This document shows positions 10,885-22,383 of a stretch of DNA of 64,000 bases, in pieces. The stretch comes from Kitagawia praeruptora. Lineage: Eukaryota > Streptophyta > Magnoliopsida > Apiales > Apiaceae. How positions within the stretch are numbered: the first letter of the stretch is position 1; every line of letters starts with the position of its first letter. A model generated the notes under the pieces. That model was not told the origin of the DNA. It saw nothing but the letters and a program-made list of their open reading frames with translations, and did not search any database. Both the position numbers and the translations under genes were made by a program. The stretch covers positions 97,384,501-97,448,500 of the forward strand of contig CM075346.1 of assembly GCA_037693485.1 (NCBI GenBank), in the 5' to 3' direction.

Positions 10885-11209
10885 TAATAAAAAAAATTAA
10901 GGATAATAGTAAAGGTTTAGATTTGGGACAATCCAATTGGGTCGATCCAAATGTTGTGTAATGATAAAAAAAAATAGTATAGATTTAGATTTGGGTTGAT
11001 CCAATCTAAATTGGGTCACTCCAAATGTTGTGTAATGACAAAAAGAGACATCAAAAAATAAAGAAGATTAAAAAATAAAGGATAAAAGCAGTAATTTTCC
11101 TGTGTAATGACAAAAAAAAGGTATCAAAGAAATAAAGAGGATTAAAAAAATGAAGGATAAAAGCAGTAATTTTCAAAATGTAATACTAGCAGATGTTAGG
11201 AATATATAT
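10885..11209. other. AT-rich intergenic DNA with internal repeats
   Basis: Imperfect tandem repetition of a unit containing TAATGACAAAAA and TAAAGGATAAAAGCAGTAAT (about 10965-11180). No gene seen. Confidence 0.6.
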
Positions 11210-11266
11210 TGATATTGATTGATATTGATATTGATATTGATATTGATTGATATTGATATTGATATG
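11210..11266. repeat. (ATTGAT)n/(ATATTG)n microsatellite
   Basis: Run of GATATTGATATTGAT-type units ending directly at the target duplication of the foldback element at 11269. Confidence 0.9.
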
Positions 11267-11268
11267 TA

Positions 11269-11657
11269 GGCCATTGTTCCATGAAGAACCATCTTACGTG
11301 GAGAACCGTGGAGAACCGTGGAGAACCACTTAAAATGCATTAAAATTGTTTTATATATAAGGGCCCCGCAGGGGCATCTTCACAAAAAAGTCTTATAATT
11401 CTATCCTCTATTTATTTATAAAAAAAAAATTACAAAAAAAAATTTTAATTTTTTTTTCAAAAAATGATGACGTGGCAACATTTTTTAAAATTTTTAAAAT
11501 TTTTTTTTAAAAATTTTCTTTTTTTGATGAATGGATAGAGGGTAGAATTATAAGACTTTTATGTGAAGGGGCCCCGCCAGGGGCCTTATATAAAGGGCAA
11601 TTTTAATGTATTTTAAATGGTTCTCCACGTAAGATGGTTCTCCATAGAGTGTTACTC
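11269..11657. mobile_element. Foldback element with a 10-bp target duplication (MULE-like)
   Basis: TTGATATGTA lies on both sides (11259-11268, 11658-11667). The inverted ends share GAACCATCTTACGTGGAGAA. Inner arms carry a GGGGCCCCGC-AGGGGC block (11362 and about 11570) and TAGAGGGTAGAATTATAAGA. The centre has GATGACGTGGCA between T/A runs. 389 bp and non-coding. A 9-11-bp duplication with long inverted ends is the Mutator-like pattern. Confidence 0.88.
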
Positions 11658-11699
11658 TTGATATGTATACTCTTCTAGATGATTCGAGAAGGTAAAACC

Positions 11700-11830
11700 A
11701 AAAACAACGTTCGGCCTATTGGGCTTTTGAATAAAATACCTAGCCCATTTAAATCATTCTCAAAAGTCAAAACACACTATAAAACCCTAATTACCATATA
11801 ATCTCGGCCACCCCAAACCCCAATATTCTC
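11700..11830 (+). promoter_or_regulatory. Promoter with telo-box, copy 1 of the duplicated locus
   Basis: It contains GGCC..TTGGGC and TAGCCCA-type site II motifs (about 11713-11745). AAACCCTAA (telo-box) at 11782-11790 and a C-rich leader follow. This pairing is typical of plant ribosomal-protein and translation genes. The segment from ACCATATAATCTC is repeated at about 21016 in copy 2, where the telo-box is broken (AAACCCTTA). Confidence 0.6.
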
Positions 11831-12829
11831 TACTCTCCGCTCCTGTTCACGTTATCAACCTCACCATAAATCCAGCAATTCTCTGCAAATTTTTCTCCCC
11901 AAACCCCAAACATGTACATGTTTGAACAGAGCCCCGTTCTTCATGTCCCCTCCTCTATGCCCTTTTTCATGTCCCTCTGTGTTGCACCGGTTATGGAGAA
12001 GGGGACAGAGAATCTGGACTCGTTTAAACACCTGCAAGATTTTATGCCTAAAATTCAATTTATATTCATGGTATGTGTACAAACTAATTATTAATTTGCG
12101 TCACGGTGATTAATTAAATCATTTATTACACTAAAAACTTACTACTTTACTTATCTATCTTGGTTGGATCCATTATTTCGACGTTTGATTTGTGATTTAT
12201 ATATCATTTTGGCAATTGAGTAATCACAGTTTTGACGTTATGAATTCTCTCTTTTTGTTTCCTTAACTAGATGTTCGAGGCTAGCTGGGTGTTGCTTGGA
12301 TCCGGCGACAAAGTCGGGCTGTTTTTTAAATGGCAACATCGATCTAATGCTTCCAGGGGCCAGGGCTGTAAGTCTCTGACTGTTACGTACTTTATTTTCT
12401 ACCTTACAATTTTCTTCTAAATAGTCTACCACCTTTGCTAATAGCCGTAAATGAATCCCAAAAATGTTCTCAAATGACATGTTTTTTATTTGTGATACTC
12501 GTATTTATAACTGATTAGTTTTTATTTATATATCTATATATGTGTGTGTATTCTTTCACTTTTGCTTGCATGTATCTTGAATTGGATTTTTTGCATCTGC
12601 ACTGTTGGTTCTTGATCCAAATATAGCATTTCGCACTTTTTGTTAGGGGTCATTAACCTAGTGTCTTAAAATATGTTGTTGAAAGTGATCAAGTAGCGAA
12701 AATAATTGATGGTGTGTTTGGTAGCTATTATAAATAAGTAGATATTGCTGTTAATTATTTGGTCAAAATTTGGTAGCTATTACAAATACTTGGTGTATTA
12801 TTTTACTTCACTATTAGACGTCTAATTTG

Positions 12830-13011
12830 GGGTTGAGTTGGCACAGTGGTAAGTGCCCAGTCCGTGAACCGTGAGGTCACGGGTTCGATTCCTGCCGGGG
12901 GTCAAAAAAAACCGGAAACAATCTCCCCACCTTTGTGTAGGGGCATGATTGCGTACATCCTACCCCCCTCAGACCCTGCTCATGCGGGATATACTGAGTA
13001 CGTTGTGTTTT
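12830..13011 (+). mobile_element. tRNA-derived SINE (Au-like) with an 18-bp target duplication
   Basis: Pol III promoter boxes: A box TGGCACAGTGG (about 12839) and B box GGTTCGATTCC (about 12882). The 3' part has CAGACCCTGC..GCGGGAT and ends TTGTGTTT. The target duplication TATTAGACGTCTAATTTG is exact at 12812-12829 and 13012-13029. The head and tail match the widespread plant Au SINE layout. Confidence 0.92.
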
Positions 13012-13893
13012 TATTAGACGTCTAATTTGCTTATTAAGGTTTTTCTTTTATTAATAATATACTTAATCAGAAAATTATATCATTATAATACAGGTTGGCG
13101 GAGGAACAGTGCAAGATCCTTTGATCTTATAAGGTAGTTCAATTTTGTAGTTTAATACAGTTTCACATTTTTTAAACTTCCCTTTCGAAAAGATGCTTTA
13201 AAATAGTTCACTACTACAAATTTAAACTTAGGAAACACCACTTGCATAGCGCTTTTTGAAAAACGCTATGCAAGTAAGGTGCTTACATAGCGCTTTATAT
13301 AAAAACGCTATAGAAGTTATTATTTAAAAATTTGAAATAAAATATAAATTAAACAAAAAGTACTTGAATAACGTTTTTTCAGGAACGCTATGTTAGTTCA
13401 TAATCTTATAACGTTTTTTTAAACGCTATGCTAGTTAGCATATTTTAAGTAATATTCTATTATTTTTATTTATTTTTAAAACACTTCTATAGCGTTCTAA
13501 AAATGTTTTTAAAATTCAGATTTGAAGTAACTGTATTTCATTTTTCATTTATTTGTGTTTTTGCCTAAACATATCCTAAATTCTACAAGAAACAAGCCCC
13601 TTGTCTCTGTTCGTCAATCATCGTCTTCATCTCTGCTGTTAGAATAGATACATATCTAGCTATATACACATATATAAATCATCCCCGAGAAACATCTTCT
13701 TCAGTCAAACCTATCTATACAGACTACGATCGATCTTATGATTTGCGGGAAGAGATTCAATCGAGCTTCGAATGGTACAATATTACAAATCGAGCAAATT
13801 CGTCTCACTGAAACTTCATCTCTCTATTGGCCTTTAATTTGAAATTCAAATTTCATCTGTCGAATTAATTTGTTGTTTTTTAAAGTTTTAACG

Positions 13894-14540
13894 ATGAAAG
13901 CAGGTAGATCTAGATCCAAAAACGATGGTAAGTGAGTTTTAATTATATGTATATGTATGTGATTGTGTGTATATGTATATTGAATTAGGGTTTAATCGTG
14001 TTTAATTATGTTTATATGCTGCCTGTTAAGCGAAAAAAGGGGAAAAAGGTTAAGGACCCTAACAGGCCTAAGAGGCCTCCCAGTGCTTTCTTTGTCTTCA
14101 TGTATGTTGAAGTTTTTTTGTTTTATTTATTTTGATTTTTTCAATTTTATTATGTGATTTGTTTGTTTTGGAGTTTAGGCTGTGTTTTGAACGAGTTGTG
14201 GTTTTGCAGGGAAGGCTTTAGGAATGAGTTTAAGGAGAAGAATCCTGCGGTGGATGGAGTTGCTACAGTAATTTGTTCTTAGAACTGTTTGATTTGTGTC
14301 GATGTATTGGTGATTTGTGTTGATTTTGTTAATTTAATTGATTTGTTTTATGTTTACGTTGATTTTGTTTTTATGTGTTAATCAGTGAAATTAGTTGTGT
14401 TATACATGGGGAAAGCTGGTGGATATGGAGGTAATGATGAAGAGAAGTTTGACAAGTCGAAGTCTGAGGTTAACTATGTGGAGGTAATGATGAAGAGGAG
14501 TCTGACAAGTCGAAGTCTGAGGTTAACTATGTCTTTCAGA
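13894..14540 (+). pseudogene. Captured HMGB (high-mobility-group box) gene 5' part
   Basis: Four exon-like pieces: 13894-13927 (MKAGRSRSKND), 14031-14101 (basic stretch, then DPNRPKRPPSAFFVFM), 14210-14267 (FRNEFKEKNP), and about 14385-14540 (GKAGG, then two copies of DKSKSEVNY made by a roughly 53-bp tandem duplication). HMGB proteins bend DNA through the HMG box. The W-K-S-L part of the box is missing, so the fold would be incomplete. A leader-like segment (about 13600-13890) may be its captured 5' UTR. Confidence 0.82.
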
Positions 14541-14708
14541 TTTTCTTGGTCAATGTGTTACATTCCTTGTTTTTTTCCTTTGTGAGCTTGATGCTAGGGA
14601 CTAGTCAGGATAGAATGTTGCAATGCAAGTTGTATAGAATGTTTTGGGGGCATTGTACTTTAGATTTTAAAGGACTTCTAATAGAATTTGCTTTTATATG
14701 ATTTACAG

Positions 14709-15321
14709 ACTTTCGTCGAAGTAGATGACTTTAGGAGAGCTCAACCTGATGCAATTGCACACTCAGTATGGTAGTGGTTCTTCACTTCTATGTTAAAGAA
14801 TAAAGTTATATAATATAATTAAGCACATTTGGCAGTACTATGCAATTACTAGTATACAATGGTCACAGATAATTGTATTTTGTCTTTTGGATGGTAATAT
14901 TTTTATGCTATTAATGTGTAGCCTTACAAGCCTGGTTATACTGCTCCTCCTCGTCCCCAGTTCGAGACAACTACTATAGATATAGGGTAATTTCTATATT
15001 CTCTATTTGTCTGCAATTTATTAACAATCCATGCAACTTTTGTAATCTTGCATTTACGTTAATTCAACCCCTTTCCTTTCCCCTAAAAAAGAACATCGTG
15101 TATTATGATTATTATTGTATTGTTGTATAGGATGTCAAATTAAGACAAGAATAGATTAAATCTAAAACGCTGCAGCTCAATAACATTCAGTTATTTGTTT
15201 TGTGTGTCTAGCAGGGAAGGCAAATTTCTGGCAGACCTTTGAATCTGTATGATTTTCGGTTAATGGCTATTCCTGAAGCAGAAAGGCAACTTTTGGATCT
15301 AGCAGGGGAGAATGTTTATGT
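14709..15321 (+). pseudogene. Captured exon fragments, source not recognised
   Basis: Three exon-like pieces with AG/GT borders: about 14709-14767, 14935-14987 (GYTAPPRPQFETTTIDI), and 15214-15321 (SGRPLNLYDFRLMAIPEAER). I do not recognise the protein. The last two may be consecutive exons of one gene. Confidence 0.45.
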
Positions 15322-15392
15322 GGGTGCATACTGCATAGTCTAAATTTTAAATTATATTATGCCTTCCTTGATAAACAAACTTAATCAACTAG

Positions 15393-16366
15393 GACATCTG
15401 CAATTCCTGGATACGCTTTGAGAGAGAATTTGGTACACTTCAAGTTCTTGATCATGCCATGTAAAAGGTACAATTATCTTCTTTAGTTAGTTTTACCTGT
15501 TTTTATGTCAATTTAGTTATGTATAGCTTTTCATCCAGTCGAGAAATATTAGAGCTGCGACTACTAAGCATGACTTTATTCACACTAGGATCTATTTTTA
15601 TATTACAGATCAGGGTTGTAGTATGATATGAGTTTGTTTATAAAAGTTGACCAACTTGTCTATGATTGTGAGAATCTATAATGTTTACCTACATTTATGA
15701 ATTCTTTCATATGAAATATTCATATCAGATCAATTTAGGAAATTATAAGGAGTAATGCCCACAAATATTCAGTGTAGTAGTTACTAGTGAAGGAAATAAA
15801 GAAGCAAAATCGATAAAAAAAAAAAAAATTCTACTGAGCAATGTTTTAGGACTGTTGCTCTCTTTTTGATAAAGTAGTCGACAAGGAAACAATGTAGAAA
15901 TATATTTTTTATTGATCTTAAGAAGATTGGTTTAAGATATTGTTTACCTGATGATTTAGTAAATTACATTTTGTATTTTAATAGAATTTTAAGGTGGGGT
16001 GATGGGAAAGGGAAGGGAAGATAAGAAGCTGTGTATATACTATTATTAACTAATTTATTGATGTCTTATATGAAGAAAATGATGTGGTGGTTAATTTTAT
16101 GCCTCTGTCTGGATTATATGATCTTAGATTGTTGGTGGCTCTTATATTTTATTGGAAGAGATTCTTGAAGGCTAATTCTGCAACTAATTGAGGTCCTATA
16201 TATGTCCTTATCCTGGCTGATTTCAAGTTGCAGGTGCAGATGAGGATGTGAATGGAGCAACTGCAAAGTCCTCAATAAGAAAGAGCAAGAAAAAGAAATC
16301 CACAAAAATGGATAGGAATGAAGTTGCTGAAGCAGAGGACAAGTTGTGCTACTTGAAAATAAGCAG
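15393..16366 (+). pseudogene. Captured SART3-like fragment
   Basis: The piece at 15393-15471 reads DICNSWIRFEREFGTLQVLD, resembling the HAT-repeat end of SART3/PRP24-type U6 snRNP recycling factors. The piece at 16234-16366 reads ADEDVNGATAK followed by a Lys/Ser-rich linker. About 760 bp of intron-like sequence separates them. Assignment from memory of the family wording. Confidence 0.5.
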
Positions 16367-16608
16367 GTTTGCTCCAGAATTAATATTGGGACAACTCATT
16401 TCTTAAAGGCAAATTGTTGATGAGGTAGTTTTTCATATTTTACTGTAATATGTAGTTGCAATACTTTAGGTTTATTTTGTTGATGAGGAATATTTGATTT
16501 GTAGGTACTGACCTTGTTTATAAGGTTGATTTGTAATAGTATCACTGATATATTGACCTTCAGCTTATATTGACTTGTATCATGTCTTTATAATGCACTA
16601 CTCTACAG

Positions 16609-16681
16609 GACGTTCCCAGTCTCGTTCGCATTCATGCTCTCCGCATTATCCTTCTGGCTCTAGAAGTCGTCATCGCTCAAG
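16609..16681 (+). pseudogene. Captured RS-rich exon (SR splicing factor-like)
   Basis: After an acceptor at 16607-16608 the translation reads RSQSRSHSC...SGSRSRHRSR and ends at a donor (AAG-GTAATA). Arg-Ser dipeptides are typical of SR proteins; the exact source is unclear. Confidence 0.45.
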
Positions 16682-17624
16682 GTAATAGTTTATGTTTTGG
16701 GATATGTAAGTGCCTTGTGATGTGCTTAAATTAGTAAAAATGGTTGTCCTTGCTGCTTTCAGATCCTATTCACCGTGTCAATGTGATATATTGTGATATG
16801 TCAAATAAATTTTCTGCATCCTCAATTAGCTTAGCAATTGATCAGAGATTTAAAGGTAAAGACTCTGTTTCTTAGGGTTTTGGAGCTCAAAGAGAAAAAG
16901 TTGTGTAGGAATTGTCATATTTTTGTCTTTAAATGCCTCAGAGTTCAGTGTTGTGTAACTTGTGTTATCCCTCCTTTTGGTGTTCATTCAGCCTTTTGGT
17001 GTTCATTCATACTGTGGACATTGCTATTTTTTAGGATGAAGATGATGCTCGATGATGTGATGGTGTTGAAGGAAGGCTGGCTTTACTCCATGATGATAAT
17101 TAATATAGATATTTGTTATTGCCAGTAGTGAAGTTTACAATTTCTGATGCAGACTTAATATTTCCCTTACTTTTTAGTAGAAATCTTAGACTTATGTAAG
17201 GATATATTTTTGCTTTTGGTTTTTTTGTAACAACTTTGTTGATGCAGTAACTTCTAGTAAATGGATTGTTTTTTAAAGGGGTCATTACTTACCTTCAGCT
17301 TTAATATTATTTTGGATTGGGTATTTAGAATTTTTTATGGTTACAGGTGAAAAAAATGGTAGAAAAATAATCAAAATTATTATTTTTTTTAAATAAACCA
17401 CTTGGATAGCGTTTTCAAAAGAGCTATCTAAGTGCAATTTACACTTATATATCACTTACTTGCATAGCATTTATAAAAACACTATAGAAGTAGAGCACTT
17501 ACAAAGCTCCAAAAAAAACGCTATGCAAGTCCTATGTACTTCAATAGCGGCGGCTTACATAGCGTTTAAAAACGCTATGCAAGTGCAAAAAAAAGCGCTA
17601 TGCAAGTGCAAATTTGTAGTAGTG

Positions 17625-18489
17625 GTTCTTTATCATAAAACTCCATGGAGATAATAATTCTAATTAAAAAGAGCTTCTTGGTCTATTTACTTTATTCAGA
17701 TGTATTAAAACTCATCATAGGGGGTGTTTTTTTTTTTTTTTCCGGATTGTATCTTCTCTTCCCAACCTGCAAACAAATGTAGAAAATATCAAGAAATACC
17801 AGAAGTAGTTAGCTATTTGGTTTATCAATATTTATTTGAATCAAGTTTCAAAAGCACCCAAATCTTCTCCGTAAATTAATTGTTTAGATTAAGTGCCTTG
17901 CTATGTCTTGTTTAAAGCTGTTCTTTTAAAGAACCAAAATTTTCTGTATGCAACACCAATTGCATTTTTCACTTGTGATATATTATTATCAACACTTCCG
18001 TCACTTCTAAGAAATTTGAACTTTAGGCACTTCTTTCTAGTGGTAAAGAAAGCTCTTCCAAAGGTCCATATTTTGTATTATATATTGAACCGTGCTTTTG
18101 TTCTTGTACCATATCTCACATGGTAGATTGTTGTTTAATCTTTTTGCAATTTTCATGCATACCTAACATTTTTTCCTGGTATTTTAGCGTTTTGAAAAAG
18201 CAGGTGGGTTGGTAGGAGGAATTTTGTACATGCTGTAACACTTGGTCATTCTGGAATCGAGTGGATGGGTAAGTCTGCTAACTCTCAAACTTGTATGTGA
18301 CTTTCTTTAGATAGTCTGATAGCTCTCTATAAAGTTGATTATATTGAACTCTCGCGTACAATTTTAATTTTTCTCTAATAAATAAGGAATTTTGGTTTGA
18401 AAATGTATATTGTAAACATAAAAAATAATGATTTACATTACAGAATCCAAGGTTTGCTTGAATTCTATGATTCTGTATTGGTAGTTCAT
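17625..18489 (+). other. Continuation of copy 1 after the CACTA
   Basis: 17625-17720 corresponds to about 25308-25390 of copy 2 (AAAGAGCTTCTTGGTCT). 17740-18390 corresponds to 23405-24130 (TTGTATCTTCTCT, TTTCAAAAGCACCCAAATCT, TTGGTAGGAGGAATT). The two blocks are in opposite order in copy 2. No coding region recognised. Confidence 0.6.
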
Positions 18490-19290
18490 CCTCCAACTCT
18501 TTCAAGTCAAGCCCTGAAATCATCAGCCAAATGTTGGCATAACTCAAAAGCCTCTATTATATATACCTTACCACTAATGCCTTAAAAATAAGAATGCCAT
18601 CACTTGTTGCCATTTCCGTAGGAATGACATGCTCCTTTAGGTCTCTCATTCCAGGCCACTAAAATGCATTTATAAGGAAATTCAAAGAATAATGACATTC
18701 AAAGAAAGTCTTGATTACCATAATCAACACTATGATATCTAACAGCTTGTACGACAAAAAAATACCTTTCCATTGTCATCTTTCTTATTACTAGATGTGT
18801 TCCTTATAATTACAATTGGCGGCCATACTATTTCCCTGTCTCTTACAACATTTTTTTTACCTTCTTCACGAGCCGAAGACTTCACTAGAAGTGTTACAGA
18901 AGTTCTCCAAACATGTAGTTGTTCTTCTAATTGCTCAACAAATTTCTTGTGGACCTTAATCCATTTCCCTTTAGGTTTAGCATGGTTTATAAGGGCCTGC
19001 AGAGTCCCTTAAATGGCGTCTGACATGTCCATTGTAAATGTTGGACATGATTACAACATATCCTTCTTCATCTCCTCCGAACTTATCTTATGTAGTCTTT
19101 TAGGGAAACAAGTTCTTGGTTAGTTTTGTTAGTCCTCGCGTTGTTGCTTTCATTTGTTTTCGATTCACAAGAGTCAAAGTCAAAATCCTCAACTTTTTCT
19201 TGAATGACATTCTTTTCCCTTACTGATTCATTTGCATTAGCACTAGGTAATTTAGCACCAGAACCACCCACTTAAATTCTTATTTTCATC
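18490..19290 (-). pseudogene. SGS3-like pseudogene, left arm of an inverted repeat
   Basis: SGS3 is the cytosolic RNA-binding partner of RDR6 in making secondary siRNA. On the minus strand this arm reads AKLPSANANESVREKNVIQE at its start, then KGKWIKVHKKFVEQLEEQL and DREIVWPPIVIIRNT. These match the zinc-finger-XS to XS-domain transition of SGS3 (usual form EIVWPPMV..MNT). Frameshifts and stops break it. A second exon (WPGMRD..., about 18560-18640) is decayed. It lies head to head with the copy at 19335. Confidence 0.75.
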
Positions 19291-19334
19291 AGTTAACTGG
19301 ATAAAGATTCTGTAACTATGAATATATGAGTTCT

Positions 19335-20110
19335 TTTGGTGCTAAGTTACCTAGTGCTAGTGCAAACGAATCAGCAAGGGAAAAAAATGTCAATCAAGAT
19401 AAAATTGAGGATTTTGAAGTTGACTCGTATGAATCAAAAACAGATGTAAGCGACAAAGAGAGGGCTACCAAAACTAACCAAATACATGTTTCTTTAAAAG
19501 ACTAAATGAGATAAATTTGGAGGAGATAAAGAAGGATAGATCGTGGTCTTGTCTAACATGTTATAATGGTCATGCCAAACGCACATTTAGGGGACTGGGC
19601 AGACCCTTATAAACCAAGCAAAAAGTAAAGGGGATGGGGTAAAGGTCCATAGGATTTGCTAAGTAGTCGGAAGAACAATCCTGTCGGTGAAGCTTTCGGC
19701 ATGTGGAGAGGCTGAAAAGAAAATGATGTAAGAGACAGGGAGATAGTTTGAACCCCAATTGTATATAACGAACACATCTCGTAATGACAATGATGACAAT
19801 GGAAAGGTAATATTTTCCTTGTACAAACTATTCGATACAGAATTCACTATGGTAATGAAGTCTTTTCTTTACTGTCATTATTTTTTAAATTTTCCCATAA
19901 TTGCAGTTTTAGTGGCTTGGAATGAAGAATCACGAGGTTCTTAACTATTTCAATGCTTAAGTTACGGACATGTCATTCCTATGGACTGAAAGAGCATCGA
20001 TGGGGCCTTCCGATTTTCTAGGCATCAGTGGTGTGGGGTATATAGAGGCTTGTGAGTTATGTTAGGATTTTCTTGACTAAGGAATAAGTTGACATGATTG
20101 GGAGCACAAG
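19335..20110 (+). pseudogene. SGS3-like pseudogene, right arm of the inverted repeat
   Basis: It reads AKLPSASANESAREKNVNQD, then a degenerate WSCLTCYNGHAKRTF segment and a frameshifted XS region. After an intron (acceptor near 19908) it reads LGMKNHEVLNYFNA, where SGS3 has LGMGNQELLDYF. Later GYIEAC matches the family's GYLEAE. Several stops. About 45 bp separate the two arms' 5' ends, so the pair can fold as a long hairpin. Confidence 0.75.
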
Positions 20111-20869
20111 CATCATATGCTTTGTCTATTATAGCAATTTCCCTTATCTTACTAGATCTTAACTCATAGACAACTATATGGTTATCTAGCTGAAAAGCGG
20201 GATATGAATTATTATAATTTATAACTAGTGTCGAGGTCTACTCTCTTCTTGCTCTAACCTGTGTTAAATATATGTCACAAAAGCCTTCCTAGCTCCTACC
20301 TATATTTTGTAGTTAAATTACATACAAAAACCTTGTGTGATACTGCATGCTACGTATATTCAAACCCATGTTTTGTGCTCGTTGATCTGAAATGTAAAAA
20401 TGTCAGTTTTGATCCTTGACTTAAGCTATTAATCACGTTAGTATGCAATGCATCTATATTGTTATGGACAAAATCTGTCCATCGATTTTATTGGTTTCGT
20501 GCGTAATTAACAGCAGTTGCCCACTATATACTGGATTGAACCTAAGCAAAATACTGCTTAAAGAAGGAGGACTACTTGGGCTAGTCCCATATCATATATT
20601 CCTGAACTGGCTAGGGAGGAAATAACTAAATAGAACTGAAGAACAGTACGCTAGGCCCCTGGTGAGATAGGCATCGTCTTCTCGAAAGACAAATAACTAA
20701 GACCTTAAAATTATTATTTGAAGACAGTGAAGATTGTAGTCAAAAAATTAAGACCCATACTATATATTTCATATTATGAAAGACTTTTTCAGTTGGAAAC
20801 TCGAAGACCATCCTTGCTTTCAGGATATAAAAATGAAATAGGATCAAGTTTGACTCTGCTGAATGTTGG
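20111..20869. other. Intergenic DNA
   Basis: Sequence between the SGS3-like arm and copy 2 of the duplicated locus. No coding region, RNA or transposon end recognised. Confidence 0.5.
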
Positions 20870-22348
20870 ATTAACTTAACCACTATACTCTTTAAAAAGT
20901 CTGGGCCTGAAAAACCTAGGTCTGGTGAAATTGAAGGTGACCGTCTAACCCATTGGACTTTCGTACGGAATCCTAGCTCAGTTAAATTATTCTCACAAAA
21001 TTTTGTGAAACCCTTATTACCATATAATCTCAGCCACCCTGTACATCAAATCACCACTACCATTTATTATGCTCAATCACCGTCATAATTCGAGCAACCC
21101 TCTCCCAATTTATTTTCAATAAATTCCTCCATTAAAGCAATAATTTTCTGGGTTATCTATATATTCATATACAAATTTACAAGTTTGTACACCTATATGC
21201 TTATGTTGACCTAAAATTCGATTTAATTTAGAGGGTACTTGTGCAAGTTAACTTGCATCACGGTGATGAATTTAGTATTTTTTAGTACGCTAATAACTTA
21301 TTATACTTATTAGCGTTTTGAATTTGATTAGTTAGACATTTTGGTACTGCTTATCAATGGATTTAATTTTTTTTTAATACCTTTTTGGCTGTCAGATAAT
21401 AAGAAAGTTTTGATGTATGAATTCTATCTTGTTTTAGAGGATCTTGGCTTCATTTGGTTAATACAAAGGGAAAGGAGTCTGGCTGTCGCTTGGATCCGGC
21501 GACAAAGTCGTGCTGTTTTTTGAATGGGCACATTGATATAATGCCGAGGACTGTAATTCTCTGACTGTTAGATACTTTATTTTCTATTTACAGTTTTTCT
21601 TTTTAACAGTATCTGCCAGCTTTGTTAAGAGCTAGTGTTTTTAAAAAAAATTAAAAATTGGATAACTGATTAGTTTTTATTTGTATATGAGTATTCTTTC
21701 ACCCTTGGTTGCATATATCATGAAATGAATGTTTCGCTTATGCACTTGTTGGTTCTTGATTGAAATATAGCAGTTCTCACTTTTTGGCATCGCAACGAGT
21801 GCCTTGACAGATGTTGAAAGGGAAGAAGTAGCGAGAACTATTGTTGACGTGCACAGGTGATAGATTTGGTAGGTATTTTAAGTAAGTCGATATTGCTGTT
21901 AATGATTTAGCTGAGAATAACAGATAAACCGCAGCTTTCCAAGATAAACCGTAGATTTATTTGTACATGTGGTTATGTTCCCAAGGTTACGAGTTCTATC
22001 ATGGAAAGATCATCTGTACATGTGGTTTCTCATCGCCAGATGATTCTCTGACTGGTGGTATGGTTGTGGTAAACCATACTTCATCTTTTACAGGATGTTT
22101 TACGGCTGTCTGTGTGTGTGTTTTTGTTTGTATCTCACTTTCTTTTGTTGAGGTAATTGTGGATTAATTATCAATTTGGCAGTGGCCTCTTAATTTATTG
22201 CTAATATGATGATCTCTGTCTTATTTATGCTACAGCTAGCTATTTTTGTAAGTAATATTTCTTCCCACTCCTGAAAATGGAGGTTACAAAGAACCAACTC
22301 TCTGATCAGTCTTCCGTTTAAAGTCTTTTTTGCATGGAAAATAATGAA

Positions 22349-22383
22349 TTGCATTTTGCATTTTGCATTTTGCATTTTGCATT
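22349..22383. repeat. (TTTTGCA)n short tandem repeat
   Basis: About five units of GCATTTT in a row within copy 2. Confidence 0.9.

Larger units (their letters stand above)
13209..17624 (+). mobile_element. Gene-fragment-carrying CACTA element, 4,416 bp
   Basis: Termini CACTACTACAAATTT and AAATTTGTAGTAGTG are perfect 15-bp inverted repeats. Target duplication GTT lies at 13206-13208 and 17625-17627. Many subterminal copies of ACTTGCATAGCG / CGCTATGCAAGT occur in 13230-13500 and 17400-17610. No transposase seen. The interior holds plus-strand exon-like pieces with plausible splice sites: HMGB, an unrecognised group, SART3-like and SR-like. Copy 2 of the host locus preserves the unoccupied site at about 25310. 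Confidence 0.95.
11770..18390 (+). other. Duplicated locus, copy 1 (unidentified transcription unit)
   Basis: Exon-like blocks are shared with copy 2 (20870-25440): a first exon about 11830-12070; TTGGATCCGGCGACAAAGTC at about 12297; a block after an acceptor at 13095 (GTTGGCGGAGGAACAG); and a block at about 18200-18270. The first block has a short open frame from 11912 ending at a possible donor (ATG-GTATGTG) at about 12070, but I recognise no protein in it, and copy 2 does not keep it. A non-coding transcript or a decayed gene are both possible. Interrupted by a SINE and a CACTA. Confidence 0.5.

Noticed and set aside
12838..12905. Possible tRNA gene
   Set aside because: A and B boxes are present but the cloverleaf is not, and the target duplications show that it is a SINE head.
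14385..14585. Stand-alone 66-codon protein
   Set aside because: It is a frame through the captured HMGB exon and following intron-like DNA.
22200..22300. Possible C/D snoRNA (TGATGA at about 22207, CTGA at about 22272)
   Set aside because: No terminal stem and no convincing guide element; both motifs are frequent by chance.
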